Shown piece after piece: positions 9,362-20,663 of a stretch of 64,000 nucleotides of DNA; position 1 is the first letter of the stretch; every line of letters starts with the position of its first letter. Source of the stretch: Cylindrotheca closterium. Its lineage: Eukaryota > Bacillariophyta > Bacillariophyceae > Bacillariales > Bacillariaceae. A program made the position numbers and the translations under genes. Below the pieces are notes generated by a model. That model was not told where the DNA came from and ran no database searches. It saw nothing but the letters and a program-made list of their open reading frames with translations. The stretch is taken from positions 246,796 through 310,795 of the forward strand of contig CAKOGP040001892.1 in the NCBI GenBank assembly GCA_933822405.4, written 5' to 3'.

Positions 9362-12300
9362 TTATTCAATGGTAAAATTGGACTGTTCTTCGAGCGTTAG
9401 GAACCGACATTCAAACATGAATGGAAGAAACTTGACATTCTTGACGTCAAAGGCTTGCTTCTTGGCGCTCCAAAGCCTTTCCAAGGTAGCTTGTTTCTCT
9501 TGATCAAGGTACGGTTGTAACATTTTCAGAATATCACTGGTCGAGCCGTCCCCAAAGTCACTTGCAAACCACTGGCAGATCTTTGGAAGTGTGACGGTCA
9601 CGTCTTTCTTCTTACCATAGTTGAAAAAGACAGATCGCCGAGCAAACTTTAGGACAGTACTATCCAATTGCTCGTTAATGGTTTCTGCTTGATAGATTGG
9701 AACCGCAGCGGTAGGCATGCTCAACGATCCACTGTTCAAGGCAAAGTTGATTCGAACATCCGGAACTGCCAATGCAAACCCGAATTGACTCTTGGGCATG
9801 ACAAATCGTGAAAAGAATTGAGATGGAAAATTCATCTTGGCACGAATAATGTTGTGTTCCAGTTCCGTCAAGGAAAAAATGTCGTCCGAACATTGGTAGG
9901 CAAAGTTGTTAAAGTAGGTCAACCATTCCAAACCATTCTTGGGAGGGCCCAAAACGATAAAGGCATGCATAATCACCACATGATAGACATTCAAGAAGAA
10001 CGCCATTCGTTCGTCGTCATTCAGATCTCGGGCATTGGCGTCCTTGAGGGCGGCAGCACAATCCAAAAAGTCGGTCAAGGCAGTGTCAGAACCGGACGAT
10101 TGCAAACCGGTTGCCTTGATGAGTGCTTGCTCGGCGAGCAACAAGGTGTCTTCACTTGAGGTGGGTTTGGGGGCTTGGAAACTGAAACGTCGACAATTCA
10201 AAATCTTGCGCTTGCTGCAATCAAACATGGTACTCCTGTGGAGGAACTCTCGGGCGGGGTCGTCCACATTGATCAAATGGTTCGTCAAGGATTCACTAAC
10301 CAAGAGCCCATTCTTGGCCTTGGCCTTTTCTTGAATATCATGGCTCCATCGGAAGCGTTCTTCTTTGGACGGGAACATGAGATAGGTGGTGCGACCAAAG
10401 GTTTCAATCGCCAAAATGTGATAATACCCCTGAAGCATACTGGTGCTATCCACGTCCTTGACTTTGATAATACTTGATAGTCCAATAGAAAAGCCGGGTT
10501 TCTTCTTGTCTACGCGGTAGAATTGAATGTCACGATCCGACAGAAGAGCCATTTCTTCGACCCAGTGGTGATCACTCAAAGCACGTGCTACAGCAAAGTA
10601 TGGCTTGACCTGCTTCTTGTTCTTCTTTTTAGAATCGAATCCTTTCAAAAATTTGCGATCATAGGTGCTCTTCTTGGTTTGAAAGGCAAAGGTGCGCTGT
10701 TGAATTTCCACGTCCTTGTCTGTCAATCCCTTCATGTACATGAGAGCAATGATGCGACGGGTTCGCTCAATATCCGTCAGTCTTGGCGAGAACCATTCCT
10801 CATTGATGGATGGTCGGCAGTCCACCAAAGCTTCCCTCGCCGTTCGTACATCTCGGAAGATTGGGCGAGAATGAGAGTACCGCCCTCGGAAGACATAGAC
10901 TGTTTCGTAGCTCTTCTTTTGGGAATGCATTTCAATCATGAATGGGCAGTATTCATCAACGGCGCTCAATACAAAGGCAGGCGAAAAGGAGGCACCAATT
11001 GTGGGTGGCGTATTCGGCAAGGAAGCTCCTTCGTTGGAATCAATCTGCACCGTGTCAAAGAATTCTTCACTTTCATCGACTTCTGCCGATTCTGTCGGAT
11101 CTTCCCGGAAGGAAAAATCCACTTCATCGTCGACCGTCAGCGCTCCCCAGCTCGAATCACCACGCATTTCCGATGACTCTTCCTCGGAACTATTCAGTCC
11201 AATGGAATATTCTTCTTCGGTATTATTCTGTCGCTCATGAGGTTTCAAATATTTCAATTGAATCGACATGATATACTTGATGTCCTTGCGGATATGTCGT
11301 TTCTGTCCATGATCCATTTCGTACAAGACAATATTCAACAAGGAATTGCCCCAAAAGGTTTGCAACTTCATGTCTCGGACCAACGGAACATTGGAAGTTG
11401 TCCAAGATGGGAAATCGACATACATGGTATGGAATGCCAAAGAGTAAGTATCTTGATTATTCCATTGGATTTTTTGCTTGGAGGCCTTGCGGGCTTTGAC
11501 CGATTCCGCGGGTTCGTTCAAATCTTCTCCCAACTAGTAGACGCGAACCAAGAAAGTTAGCAAATGACAGAGTGAGTAAAAGGTTGATTTTTTAAAAAAA
11601 CAAGAAATATAAGAAATCAATCATGACATGTCAACGACAACATACCTTGGGTGGTGTTTCACCGGGATGCGTCACCACAATCTGATCAAAGAAGCATTCT
11701 ACCGTACTCGTCATGTGCGCGCTTTCTTCCTTGTCCCCGAAGGAATAATGCAACGAGGGATCAAACTTTTGAATGAACGTCAGAATGAGGTTGCACAGCC
11801 CGGATGCCATCAGTCCCAACTTCATGGGTTGATTAATTTCCAAGCCTGAGTACAAGGGACCTTCCGGAGTATACTTGAGCTTTCCTTGCAAGAACAAAAT
11901 GACCCGTCGCTTCTTTTTGGAAAAGATACGTTCGTTCCAATAGGGATCTTGGGTGGGATCGTTGGGACGAATGAGCAAAATCATGGATCCCACAAACAGG
12001 TCGGATTCGATTGGAACCTCGACTTGCGAATTGGCGGCAAAGGGACCGAATTCTCCACCAGGTGTCAAGGCGCGAATGTCCAAGGATGGAAACAATTTGG
12101 CGTTCATGTTCCTGATGCCGCCGCCGTTAGTACTGCTAGTACGACTGCTGTTGGTGGGCGAGAACGATCGTGATGATTTCTCGCTGGTGGACTTGTTGTT
12201 GGGTGGTGTTTGCTGTTGTTGTTCGCTGATATCATCTGAAACGGAAGGGGGTGAACTGGATAGAGAGGATTGCCGTTGCAATGCTACTTTTCGCTTGCTG

Positions 12301-12953
12301 ACGGACGAAAAGAGTTTGGAACCAAAACTTGGCCGTCTTGTGAGGGTGGGAGTGGCCAACCGTTGTTGTGTCGCCGCAAATTGTACCACTTTGGCCCGTG
12401 CAGAAGGTGTCTTCCATCCCAGAAGAGTGGTTGCTATGAGTATGTGACCCGTAGAAAGGATGATAGTGGCTGTCGGAACAGCAATTATTTCGTCGTTGGT
12501 TTTGGATTTGACGGGTATGGTGTTCCATTCCACTTTTGGAAGTCCTTCCATGGCAGCAGCATCTCCTGTTCTTGCATTTGTCATGGTCGATTCATCGAAT
12601 ATAAGAATTGACATAGCATTCTGTTTTACAGCAGAAGAAGAAGATGGAGAAGGCGGTGATTTGGGCGACACTGGGAGCAGTACCACGCACTGATGATTTC
12701 GAGTCAGAATGATGGTTTCAGGTGCAGCAGCGTTTTGTTGTGGTTGACAATCGCCTTGTTGTTGTTGTTGTTGTTGTTGTTCCACTTTGAATCCGAAAAA
12801 AGTTTCGAAAAGCGCTTGATCATTGGATGGATTACAAGACTGGATCACTGTGACATGCTGTGGAAAGGATGATGCCATGCTTGCAGATGATTCGGTGCTT
12901 CCACCAGCTGAATCTCCGTTGGTTTCTCGTTCGATAGAGGAGCTATGAAACAT
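9362..12953 (-). CDS. DUC1/DUF1769 - PH - DUF547 fusion protein (two exons)
   Basis: Join of exon 1 (12953-11646) and exon 2 (11533-9362); the 112-bp intron has donor AAG^GTATGT and acceptor CTACTAG^TTG, phase 0, giving 1159 residues. The join is supported because one domain crosses it: exon 1 ends inside a DUF1769 (DUC1) domain (LRALTPGGEF-like start, GRLLYSGLEI-type middle, SFGD, GETPPK) and exon 2 continues it (YVDFPSWTTSNVPL, FWGNSLLNIV). An acidic linker follows, then a PH-like domain (about 755-850, ending FRWSHDIQEKAK), then a DUF547 domain (ALNSGSLSMP motif). The first ~290 residues are disordered, Ser/Gln-rich, with a polyglutamine run. In fission yeast DUC1 proteins bind phosphoinositide at the cell cortex, and PH domains often bind such lipids. 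A role at a membrane is therefore likely; the chemistry of DUF547 is unknown. Confidence 0.88.
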
Positions 12954-13401
12954 GATGCTACTATATATGCTGTAGTTGTGTATTCAATTCCAATTGCTTG
13001 GATTATTCTCTTGCACCTTTATCTTCCTTGAAGGATGGCTTATTGATTGATCCTCTTGAAGGTGATGGATGACAAGTGTATAGAGGCGAAATCACCTGTG
13101 ATCTTGTTTTATTGTATTTTTTCTCTGACACAACATACACTGTATTTTAGACCGGTGATGACGGTCAGCAATTTTTGATCGTCGCGCTTTGTTTGGAATG
13201 ACGTCAGATCGAATTCGAAGGGAGGGTGTCCATCCTTCGTCCCTCCCATTGAGATGGTCATAGTTCCATATAAAAATATTTAAGAAAGTTTTGTACCGGT
13301 AGTCATTTCCAACACGTATGTACGACCCAATCGACTACTGTACCAAAAGTGCACAGATGGACACCTTTATTTCTCATTTTCCCGCACAATAATTCTCAGC
13401 A
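12954..13401. other. divergent promoter region
   Basis: 448 bp between the DUC1-PH-DUF547 gene (-) and the DUF2252 gene (+); it must contain both promoters. A TGACGTCA-like element (ATGACGTCAG at about 13199), a CRE/bZIP-type core, lies in the middle; its use is unproven. A TTGTACCGGTAGTC palindrome-type motif lies near 13294. Confidence 0.45.
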
Positions 13402-16400
13402 ATGACCTTTGGATCATCTGTGGTGAACAATACTAGCAAAGATCAAAAGAACGGTAATCCGCTTGAGGAAAATAAACAAAAGATGGTTCACCGAAGGCTA
13501 ATTGTTTCAACTGCCATACTGATGGTTGGATTGTCCGCCATTTTGTTGTGCCTTCGCAGCGGCAGTGCTTCTGAGACAAGAACAACAATGAAGCATAATC
13601 CACCATTGGAAGCTGATGCCACGACTCGCAGCAACCACAATCCTTCCTTGCGGACACTTCGTCAAGAGAATCGGCGGTTGCTGGTAGAAGTGGTAGAAGA
13701 AATGGAAGGTGCAGAAGATGATGAATTGATAGAAGAATTAGAACAAGCCGAAGAAGAGTTTGGAGAATTTGGAGAAGATGAAAGTATGGAACCTAGTACG
13801 GGACCCAGCATCATGCCGAGTACGGAGCCCAGCATGGTGCCGAGTATGGTGCCAAGCATCATTCCTAGTCAAGAACCTACCTTTGATCCGGAAGAAAGGC
13901 GCTGTGACTTGGTCATTGATATCTTCAATCATCGGGACGAATGGATGAGCGACCACACTCGGAATGCTCGACACAACATTCAGGCCCGATCCATTGATAG
14001 CTTTTTGGAATCCAACATTCACTTGTTTTGGTACGATTTTGTACATACCTACAATATCACTGAACGCACTTTGGACATGGTGGCAGAACAACGACTACGC
14101 ATTGGAGATTTATATCTGGGGGGTCAGGAAAATTCCAAACTCTTGTGGACGTGGGTCAACGGAGATCAGCACTTTACCAACTTTGAATCGGGCGACAATC
14201 GTCGTGGAAATATCGTCTTCGGACCAGCACGCTACGAGGAGACGGCCATCTTTGACTTCCAGATTGATGTCCTGCGCATGTGTTTGACCGCCTATCATGT
14301 GGCCTTGACCAAACAAAGCATGGACGAACGAAATGCTCTCAAGACAGTGACAAACAGTTTTTTGTCGTCTTATGTCAAGGCAGTACGGGAGTACAGCGCG
14401 AATCCAGATGCGGCGACTGGTTTTCATTTGGTCAATGACACATCATCGGATGGTCTCAGGGATTATCTCAACGACATTTTTGAGAAAAAGAACTTGGGAA
14501 GTCACTTGGACGAGTTTACCAAATTGGTGGGAGAAGAACGTCAATTTCTAAAGGGATCTGGAGGCAAGGGTGACACCAGTATCGATGGAGTCGACCATTC
14601 GACCATTGATTATCACAAATCCACCTTGTTGGCGGAAGTTTCGAAAGCCAGAAAGGAAGAAATTGAAAACGTCTTCTCCGAAGAGCATTATGGAGCCAGC
14701 ATGATGAAACTGGGATGGAAGATCAAGCCATGGAATGAAACCGACGTTCGCGTCATGGACATCGCTGCTCGTTACGTCGAGCAGGACGTCAAATACATTG
14801 GGTTGGAACGGTATTACGTGTTTTTGGATACCTACAGTGAAGACGGCGAGCCAGTCATTTTGGATCTAATCGAACAACCTCCTACCCCACCGATTTGGAA
14901 GACGCAAAACCTGTTGTCCAAAGAAGAGGAGGCATGGTATGGAAACTTGTTCCGGCATTCTGGAGACCGGGTCGTTCGAGGAGAACGAGAAACTACGACC
15001 TACACGGATCCCTATCTGGGATGGGTCCTCTTGGATGACGGTCTTGGCGGCACAAAGCCATTTTCTGTCCGGCGGCATTCCCCCTGGAAATCATCAGCGA
15101 ACGTCTTGACTGTTGCCGACAGTAAAAACTTTGCAAGATCCTTGGGAGATTTGGCAAAGCTTATTGCGGCAAACCATGTCCGTGGGTCCATTGCCAAGGC
15201 TCCTGCACACTTCCATACTGTCGTGGGGACGTATTTTAATGAAAAATCTGGTATATACAACGACTGGAGCCAAATGCTTTCCACTGTAACCGAAGAAATG
15301 TACGGGCAGTACTTGGCGGATCATAGTTGCTTTCAAGAACACATTGCAAGGCGGCAACGACAACTTAGACAGCGCAAATTGGATGAAGATACTGTGGACG
15401 AAAACGCAGAGGCGACTGGTGCAGTATCAGCGGAGGGGACGGCTCCTCCAACATCTGCTCCCACTTCTGCTCCCACTTCTGCTCCCACTTCTATGCCTAC
15501 ATCAATGCCTACACATGGCCCAACTGGTGATCCTACTTCTGGTCCTACAAGTGGACCCACATCTGGCCCCACCTCTGCTCCGACTGGACACCCCCTCGTC
15601 GGAATTGACGAAGGTGGCGAACGTGACGACTGGGTGGCGATGCAGTTTGACAAGCGCGATTACTGGATGTCAACAGAAGCCCGAACGGAACGATACGCAG
15701 TACAAGGCGAAGACGTCTGGAGTTTCTTCCGATCGTCTAATCACTTGTATCTCAGAGACTTTGTGCGAGAAAATTTGGCCTATCGACTCTTAGAAAATGT
15801 CAAAAAGGATGCCCACTTGCTGGACAATGTGACGATTACATCTCGGTCCACCTGGACTTGGGTCAGTGGAGATCAGCATTTGGAAAACTTTGGTATTTAT
15901 CAGAATCATCAAGGCGACGTTGTGTTTGGCATGAATGATTTTGATGAAGGCGCCATCTATGACTTTCAAGTGGATGTTCTTCGATTGATGGTATCGGCAT
16001 GGGTGAAAGCAAGGATGGAGTATGGAATCTCGGATGACGAAATCAAAACCAGCTTGCTTCCCCAGTTTTCCAAGGCGTATATTGACATTATCTTGAAGTT
16101 TTACGGGGATCCCAACTTGATTCTGGCGTACAAGACAGACGATCGGCAAACCATGGGGAAAGTGCAAGATCTCATCAAGGATGTCAAATCCAAAGCCAGT
16201 GTCGAAAAGCAGATTGAACGGTTTACTGACATCAGCACAAGGAAAGAAATGTATGGGATTCAATTCCTCAAGGGTACCGTCGAAGAACCTGATGATGATA
16301 CCAAACTTGCCCCTGTTTCCGAATCACGGTACCGGGACATTCGAGAGATCTTTGATGCACTGAATTATGGATCGACGATGGCGCATGTGGGCTGGAAGCA

Positions 16401-17043
16401 ACCAACATGGGTCGAAGATGATCATTTCTACACTGTTGTGGATGTTGCGCTACGAATTTCGGGAACCGCGTCCTATGGCGTTGATCGGTACTACGTCTTG
16501 GTGCAAGATTCCGACTCGGACGAATTCATTATTTTGGATGTCAAGCAGCAAACGACACCCTCCATTCGTTTCGTGTTAGAAGAGGCTGATTTGGCCTGGT
16601 ATGAGGCCATGTTTACCAATGAGGCCGTGCGAGTGATCACTGCCGAACGTCAAATGACTTCCTTCTCTGATCCGTTTTTAGGTTGGGTGTATTTGAGCGA
16701 CTCCAAGGGCAACGTAAGCCCCTATTCGGTCCGCCGCCGGTCTGCTTTCAAGAAGAAGCCAAAGTTTTTGGAAAAGAAGCTGAACACTGCCACCTTTGGA
16801 GAGATCCTGGTCCAATGTGCCCAAGTCATGGCGGCTGGTCACGTGCGGGGATCCGTGGCCAAGGTACCCGGGGATTTCAAGACAGTCATTTACTCCATTT
16901 TCTATGATGATGACCGGAACGTAAAAGACAACAAGCTTGCAACATGGACGACAAGCCTCATTGAAGCAGCGGAATCCATGGTAGAGCAACTGGACTTGGA
17001 CTACGAGAGCTTTCAGAAGTACGTCTCTGAAAAGTTTAGCTAG
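13402..17043 (+). CDS. membrane-anchored protein with two DUF2252 domains
   Basis: A single-exon protein of 1213 residues. Residues 1-30 are polar, and residues ~31-53 form one membrane helix (STAILMVGLSAILLCL), so it is probably a type II or secreted protein. An acidic stretch and a Pro-Ser repeat spacer (129-157) precede the first DUF2252 unit (about 165-655). A Pro-Thr-Ser spacer (681-731) leads to the second unit (about 740-1213). DUF2252 is a bacterial-type domain with a protein-kinase-like fold. Both units keep the GDQH..NF motif (about 253 and 822) and the following F-D-x-Q-x-D-V-L-R helix. The second has the expected NDFDEG metal-site sequence; the first has PARYEET instead. Substrate unknown. 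The spacers resemble those of the GH16 protein and suggest an extracellular or wall location. Confidence 0.88.
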   Translation: MTFGSSVVNNTSKDQKNGNPLEENKQKMVHRRLIVSTAILMVGLSAILLCLRSGSASETRTTMKHNPPLEADATTRSNHNPSLRTLRQENRRLLVEVVEEMEGAEDDELIEELEQAEEEFGEFGEDESMEPSTGPSIMPSTEPSMVPSMVPSIIPSQEPTFDPEERRCDLVIDIFNHRDEWMSDHTRNARHNIQARSIDSFLESNIHLFWYDFVHTYNITERTLDMVAEQRLRIGDLYLGGQENSKLLWTWVNGDQHFTNFESGDNRRGNIVFGPARYEETAIFDFQIDVLRMCLTAYHVALTKQSMDERNALKTVTNSFLSSYVKAVREYSANPDAATGFHLVNDTSSDGLRDYLNDIFEKKNLGSHLDEFTKLVGEERQFLKGSGGKGDTSIDGVDHSTIDYHKSTLLAEVSKARKEEIENVFSEEHYGASMMKLGWKIKPWNETDVRVMDIAARYVEQDVKYIGLERYYVFLDTYSEDGEPVILDLIEQPPTPPIWKTQNLLSKEEEAWYGNLFRHSGDRVVRGERETTTYTDPYLGWVLLDDGLGGTKPFSVRRHSPWKSSANVLTVADSKNFARSLGDLAKLIAANHVRGSIAKAPAHFHTVVGTYFNEKSGIYNDWSQMLSTVTEEMYGQYLADHSCFQEHIARRQRQLRQRKLDEDTVDENAEATGAVSAEGTAPPTSAPTSAPTSAPTSMPTSMPTHGPTGDPTSGPTSGPTSGPTSAPTGHPLVGIDEGGERDDWVAMQFDKRDYWMSTEARTERYAVQGEDVWSFFRSSNHLYLRDFVRENLAYRLLENVKKDAHLLDNVTITSRSTWTWVSGDQHLENFGIYQNHQGDVVFGMNDFDEGAIYDFQVDVLRLMVSAWVKARMEYGISDDEIKTSLLPQFSKAYIDIILKFYGDPNLILAYKTDDRQTMGKVQDLIKDVKSKASVEKQIERFTDISTRKEMYGIQFLKGTVEEPDDDTKLAPVSESRYRDIREIFDALNYGSTMAHVGWKQPTWVEDDHFYTVVDVALRISGTASYGVDRYYVLVQDSDSDEFIILDVKQQTTPSIRFVLEEADLAWYEAMFTNEAVRVITAERQMTSFSDPFLGWVYLSDSKGNVSPYSVRRRSAFKKKPKFLEKKLNTATFGEILVQCAQVMAAGHVRGSVAKVPGDFKTVIYSIFYDDDRNVKDNKLATWTTSLIEAAESMVEQLDLDYESFQKYVSEKFS

Positions 17044-17081
17044 AGCAAACTGCGATTATAATAGCAAATAGATTTGAAACA

Positions 17082-17612
17082 TCATTTCGACGCAAGCTGC
17101 TCTTGCCATAATTGAATCCCGCGATCGACATCTTCTTCGGTCAATCCAACGGAACTTATCGGCTTGACGACATGTCCCTGGAATGTAGAAGCCAACTTTT
17201 CATTTTCTTCTCCTTTAATCAGTTCTTCATCGTCCAAGACCAACCAGTACAATTTATTGACGCCTTCATTTTGTGATAGCCATCGGTGAATTTCCCACTG
17301 CCGTTCCGCATGGTAGTGTTTATCAGTCATGTCATGGAATGCTGTGACTCCAAGTCCATGTTTCTGAAAGTCATCCAAAATGTCTTGGACGAATCGATCC
17401 AGTGCTCTCCAAGTGGAACTCAAGACTAGACTTGCCTGCGTAGCCTTCAATAAGCGATCCAGCGCTTTTATGGTATTGGTCGGAAACAGTGTTCCCTTGG
17501 GAGGTCCCTTCTGGGGAAAGGGCAACAACACTCCATCAATGTCCAAAAAAATGACTTTCAAAACGGATGCATTGTTGTCTCGTTTTCGCTTTCTCTTCGT
17601 TTCTTGGGACAT
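17082..17612 (-). CDS. HAD-like protein of the RNA-repair-associated (SAK-HAD) type
   Basis: A 176-residue protein starting at the ATG at 17612. Motif I is FLDIDGVLLP (both aspartates present), motif II LSSTWR, and motif IV LVLDDEEL. The 'SSTWR' and 'WLVLDDEE' forms are typical of small HAD domains grouped with the 'Swiss army knife' RNA-repair HADs, which are expected to be phosphatases on nucleic acid or nucleotide ends. A basic KRKRKRD segment near residues 6-12 may be a nuclear localisation signal. The gene is convergent with the DUF2252 gene (38 bp apart). The substrate cannot be read from sequence. Confidence 0.85.
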   Translation of the reverse strand: MSQETKRKRKRDNNASVLKVIFLDIDGVLLPFPQKGPPKGTLFPTNTIKALDRLLKATQASLVLSSTWRALDRFVQDILDDFQKHGLGVTAFHDMTDKHYHAERQWEIHRWLSQNEGVNKLYWLVLDDEELIKGEENEKLASTFQGHVVKPISSVGLTEEDVDRGIQLWQEQLASK

Positions 17613-17876
17613 TCTGCTATACCGTATTGAGGTTGTATGTAGACCGTTGAGTTGGTATCAAAGGCGTCCTCCGAAATTAAGGTTGAAGATCGAATCACAG
17701 TCGATGGATGATGCCGCGGTCGATGCTATTTTAAATTCTAATTTTTTGAAAATATCAACAACGATGAAATAAGACTAGGAAAGTACCTCATAGAAATGAA
17801 TCATCGCTGGAGTACTGTAGGTAGATCTCATCGATGCGGCGACTCATTGATTGAGTAGTGATCGGTTCCAGCTACT

Positions 17877-19646
17877 CTAGCCTGACGATAATGCTAGATC
17901 CGTTCTAGAAGAGAATTCAATCACATTCGGAATGACAACTGGAGCACCATTTCCAATCCGGTATGCTTCTCGATCGGCCTTCTTGTCCACTATGATCCTC
18001 GCTGCTGTGTCATCATCTGTTGACGTATCATCAGCCGATCTCATCTCCATTTTCCACAAAGATAATTCGAGCAACGATGTCGCTTCTAAGTGCTCGTAGT
18101 GTGACAAAGCCATCAATGAGTCTTGAAGCAAAGATTGTCTTTGTTCCACTTCATCCTCGGAAACAATAGCATTCACTCTATTCGTCATGTCAGATTTCCA
18201 CGCTTCCAGCCCTTTCCAACTCGAGATCGAACCGACCAACCAGCGGTGAAGAGCTGCTTGAAGGATACGTTGAGAATTTTCAGTCAAGCGATAGCTCTGT
18301 TGCCAGTAATATTCAATGGCAGTCTTTCCGTTCATGTCTTTCCATCCAAGTATATTCGGTGGATACGCGTCTAGCAGGAGTTGCAAAAGATCAAGTCTGC
18401 AGTTTGCAGCCGACATTAGAATGTGAAATGGTGTCATACCAAAAGGATCGACCAAGTGGTCAGGGATAGTATTCTCGTCTTGCAAGAAGGATGGCATGGA
18501 CGACTCAATTTCCCTAGAAAGCTCATCTGTTGTTGTAACAGAGGCGTGGTAACATTTCTTGTGTATTGGAAAGTTGTCGAATCGACGCATCAGGGCAAGT
18601 GGGATGGGCGTATTGCCATATTGTTTTCGCAGCGTCATGCAGCCATTGAAGCTGTTGACGACGACAACGCCGGGACCGACATCGTCAGGATTTGTTTGGC
18701 CTATTCGTGGTTCAGAAGGAAGGCAGATATTTATTAAAGACGCGCAACCGGAAAAGGCACCGTCGTGTATTCCCAGATCTCTAGGGCCATCTCCCAATTC
18801 CACTGACAGCAACTTGGGACATAGTCCAAAAGCCCAGCTGCTAATCACTTCTACCGATTCTGGTAGCGCAACTGATCGCAAATTCTTGCACCAGTAAAAG
18901 GCATAGTTTCCTACATATTTGAGACCATTCTGGAACTTTACTACCAACAAAGAATCGCATTCCTTGAACGTTTGTGATTCAAGGCGCTCGACAGTGGAAG
19001 GCATGTTGATTGTTTGCAATTTGACACAATTTTCAAAGGCATTTCTTCCAATCACTCTCAAGTTTCCTCCTTCCTCCATATTCACTACCTGCAACGAACT
19101 GCATTTTTTAAAGGCACCATTGCCCAAGATTTCAAGAGTCTTCGGCAAATCCACTTTTTCCAATTCGATACAATCGATAAAAACACCACTCTCAATTGTT
19201 TTCAGTCCCTCCTGGAAGAACACTCTTGCCAAGCATTTACAATATTTAAACGCCCCCGATTGAATGGTTTCCACACTAGAGGGAATGTTGACTTCTGTTA
19301 ATGACGAGCAATAGCAAAATGCCTCAATTCCAATAGTTTTTAATGATGAACCACCCTCCTGAATAAATCGAACTTTTGTCATCGACCGGCACCCCCAAAA
19401 GGCATGATCTCCAATCGAAGTCACGGACGAAGGAATTTCGATTTCCAACAAGCTAAAGCAATTGAAAAAGACACGCTCTCCAATTGTCCTTAAAGCGGAT
19501 CCACTGAAGGTGACGCTGGTCAACCCTTCGAACATGTAACAAGCTCGTTTTGGAATCTCTTGAACGTGAGGATGAACAACAATCAAATCTTCCACGTCAT
19601 CTGGAATGGTTTCTCCTTTGTTTCCAAAGTAGCGATAAGAGCGCAT
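17877..19646 (-). CDS. BspA-type leucine-rich repeat protein with ankyrin-like C-terminus
   Basis: A 589-residue protein. Residues ~20-330 hold about ten to twelve LRR_5 (BspA/TpLRR) repeats of ~23 residues, each with the core pattern 'I...AF..C..L..V..P..V..I'. Examples are SSVTSIGDHAFWGC and LPKTLEILGNGAFKKC. Residues ~385-460 hold an ankyrin-like segment (DPFGMTPFHILMSAAN, LLLDAYPPNILGWKD) that diatoms often couple to these LRRs. The C-terminal ~130 residues are charged and end with a conserved block (YRIGNGAPVVIPNVIEF). There is no signal peptide or membrane segment, so it is probably a cytosolic or nuclear binding protein. C-terminal pieces of the same family occur as relics at 20050-20243 and 57770-58467. 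Confidence 0.87.
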   Translation of the reverse strand: MRSYRYFGNKGETIPDDVEDLIVVHPHVQEIPKRACYMFEGLTSVTFSGSALRTIGERVFFNCFSLLEIEIPSSVTSIGDHAFWGCRSMTKVRFIQEGGSSLKTIGIEAFCYCSSLTEVNIPSSVETIQSGAFKYCKCLARVFFQEGLKTIESGVFIDCIELEKVDLPKTLEILGNGAFKKCSSLQVVNMEEGGNLRVIGRNAFENCVKLQTINMPSTVERLESQTFKECDSLLVVKFQNGLKYVGNYAFYWCKNLRSVALPESVEVISSWAFGLCPKLLSVELGDGPRDLGIHDGAFSGCASLINICLPSEPRIGQTNPDDVGPGVVVVNSFNGCMTLRKQYGNTPIPLALMRRFDNFPIHKKCYHASVTTTDELSREIESSMPSFLQDENTIPDHLVDPFGMTPFHILMSAANCRLDLLQLLLDAYPPNILGWKDMNGKTAIEYYWQQSYRLTENSQRILQAALHRWLVGSISSWKGLEAWKSDMTNRVNAIVSEDEVEQRQSLLQDSLMALSHYEHLEATSLLELSLWKMEMRSADDTSTDDDTAARIIVDKKADREAYRIGNGAPVVIPNVIEFSSRTDLALSSG

Positions 19647-20663
19647 ACCTCTGAAGTGCTTTTGCCAATTTTCGTAGTCAAGTCGAAATAGTCTCCAGTA
19701 TTATTGTGACAGCGTGCAGCGATAGGGATGATGCTATAATATACTGCGATGTACTGTACGGTCTTATTTTATTTATGTTGCAGTTTATATTATTGTATTG
19801 TTGCGTACAGTTTTAGCGCTGAATGAGGAAACAAAGAGACTAGAAACGTACCTAAACACTTTTTGCTTATTTCCAATCCGTTTCCCGTCTTATCATCTAC
19901 GTACCGGTATAGATGTCAGATTCTGTCGTAAAAATTAGCATCACGGAGTCAAATCAAATTAGGGACCAACGATGTCCAAAAAGACAATGGTGATTACGAA
20001 CAGGCGAGTACTACAAATCTATGCTGCAGATCCGTTCCTCTACTAGTAGAAGTACTAGAATTCAATCACATTCAGAATGACAAATGAAGCACCACTTTCA
20101 ATCCCCCGGCATGCTTCTCGGTCATCCTTGTCCGCTATAGTCGTCGTCGATGTGTCATCTGCTGATGTATCATATGGCGATTTCATCTCCACCATTTTCC
20201 ACAAAGGCAACTCGTCGTCGAGCATGGTTCTAGCAGCTTCCATTCTATGCCGAGTATCAGACAGGGACTAGAATTGGAAAAATCAACACACGAGTACCAG
20301 GTAGACACGAAAGCAATATGCGGCGGTGACGCTCGATATTGAATATCATATAGGCACTGTATAACAACAATAATGAATTGCAAGGTATATCTCGCGCGCC
20401 ATTATATGCGCTGAGCCGAAGGAAAATAAATGACATCCGACTCCTTCGACCGACTTACAAAAGTCATTTTTTTAAAAATATCATAATCGCATCCATCATC
20501 TGTACACAAAATTGAAACTTGCCATGACTTACATATATACGGTAGTTGCTCGACTGTTTCCATAATACATCAATACCGAGACGTACATGTACAGAAGTGA
20601 TCAACTGAAGTCTCATTGAGGTCAGTCAACATCCAAGGATAGCTCATTTAGCAGGTTGACAGG
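19647..20663. other. intergenic region containing an LRR-gene relic
   Basis: About 1 kb between the LRR gene (-) and the PfkB gene (+). The only recognisable content is the C-terminal relic at 20050-20243, listed separately. The rest is AT-rich, with a TACGTACCGGTATAG motif near 19900. Confidence 0.5.
20050..20243 (-). pseudogene. C-terminal relic of the BspA-LRR gene family
   Basis: A stretch of about 62 codons on the minus strand matches the last ~65 residues of the intact LRR protein next door: 'LPLWKMVEMKSPYDTSADD' against 'LSLWKMEMRSADDTSTDDD', and 'DDREACRGIESGASFVILNV' against 'ADREAYRIGNGAPVVIPNV'. The nucleotide similarity is also plain to the eye. The LRR and ankyrin parts are missing. 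It is a truncated copy about 400 bp upstream of the intact gene's start, on the same strand. Confidence 0.8.
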
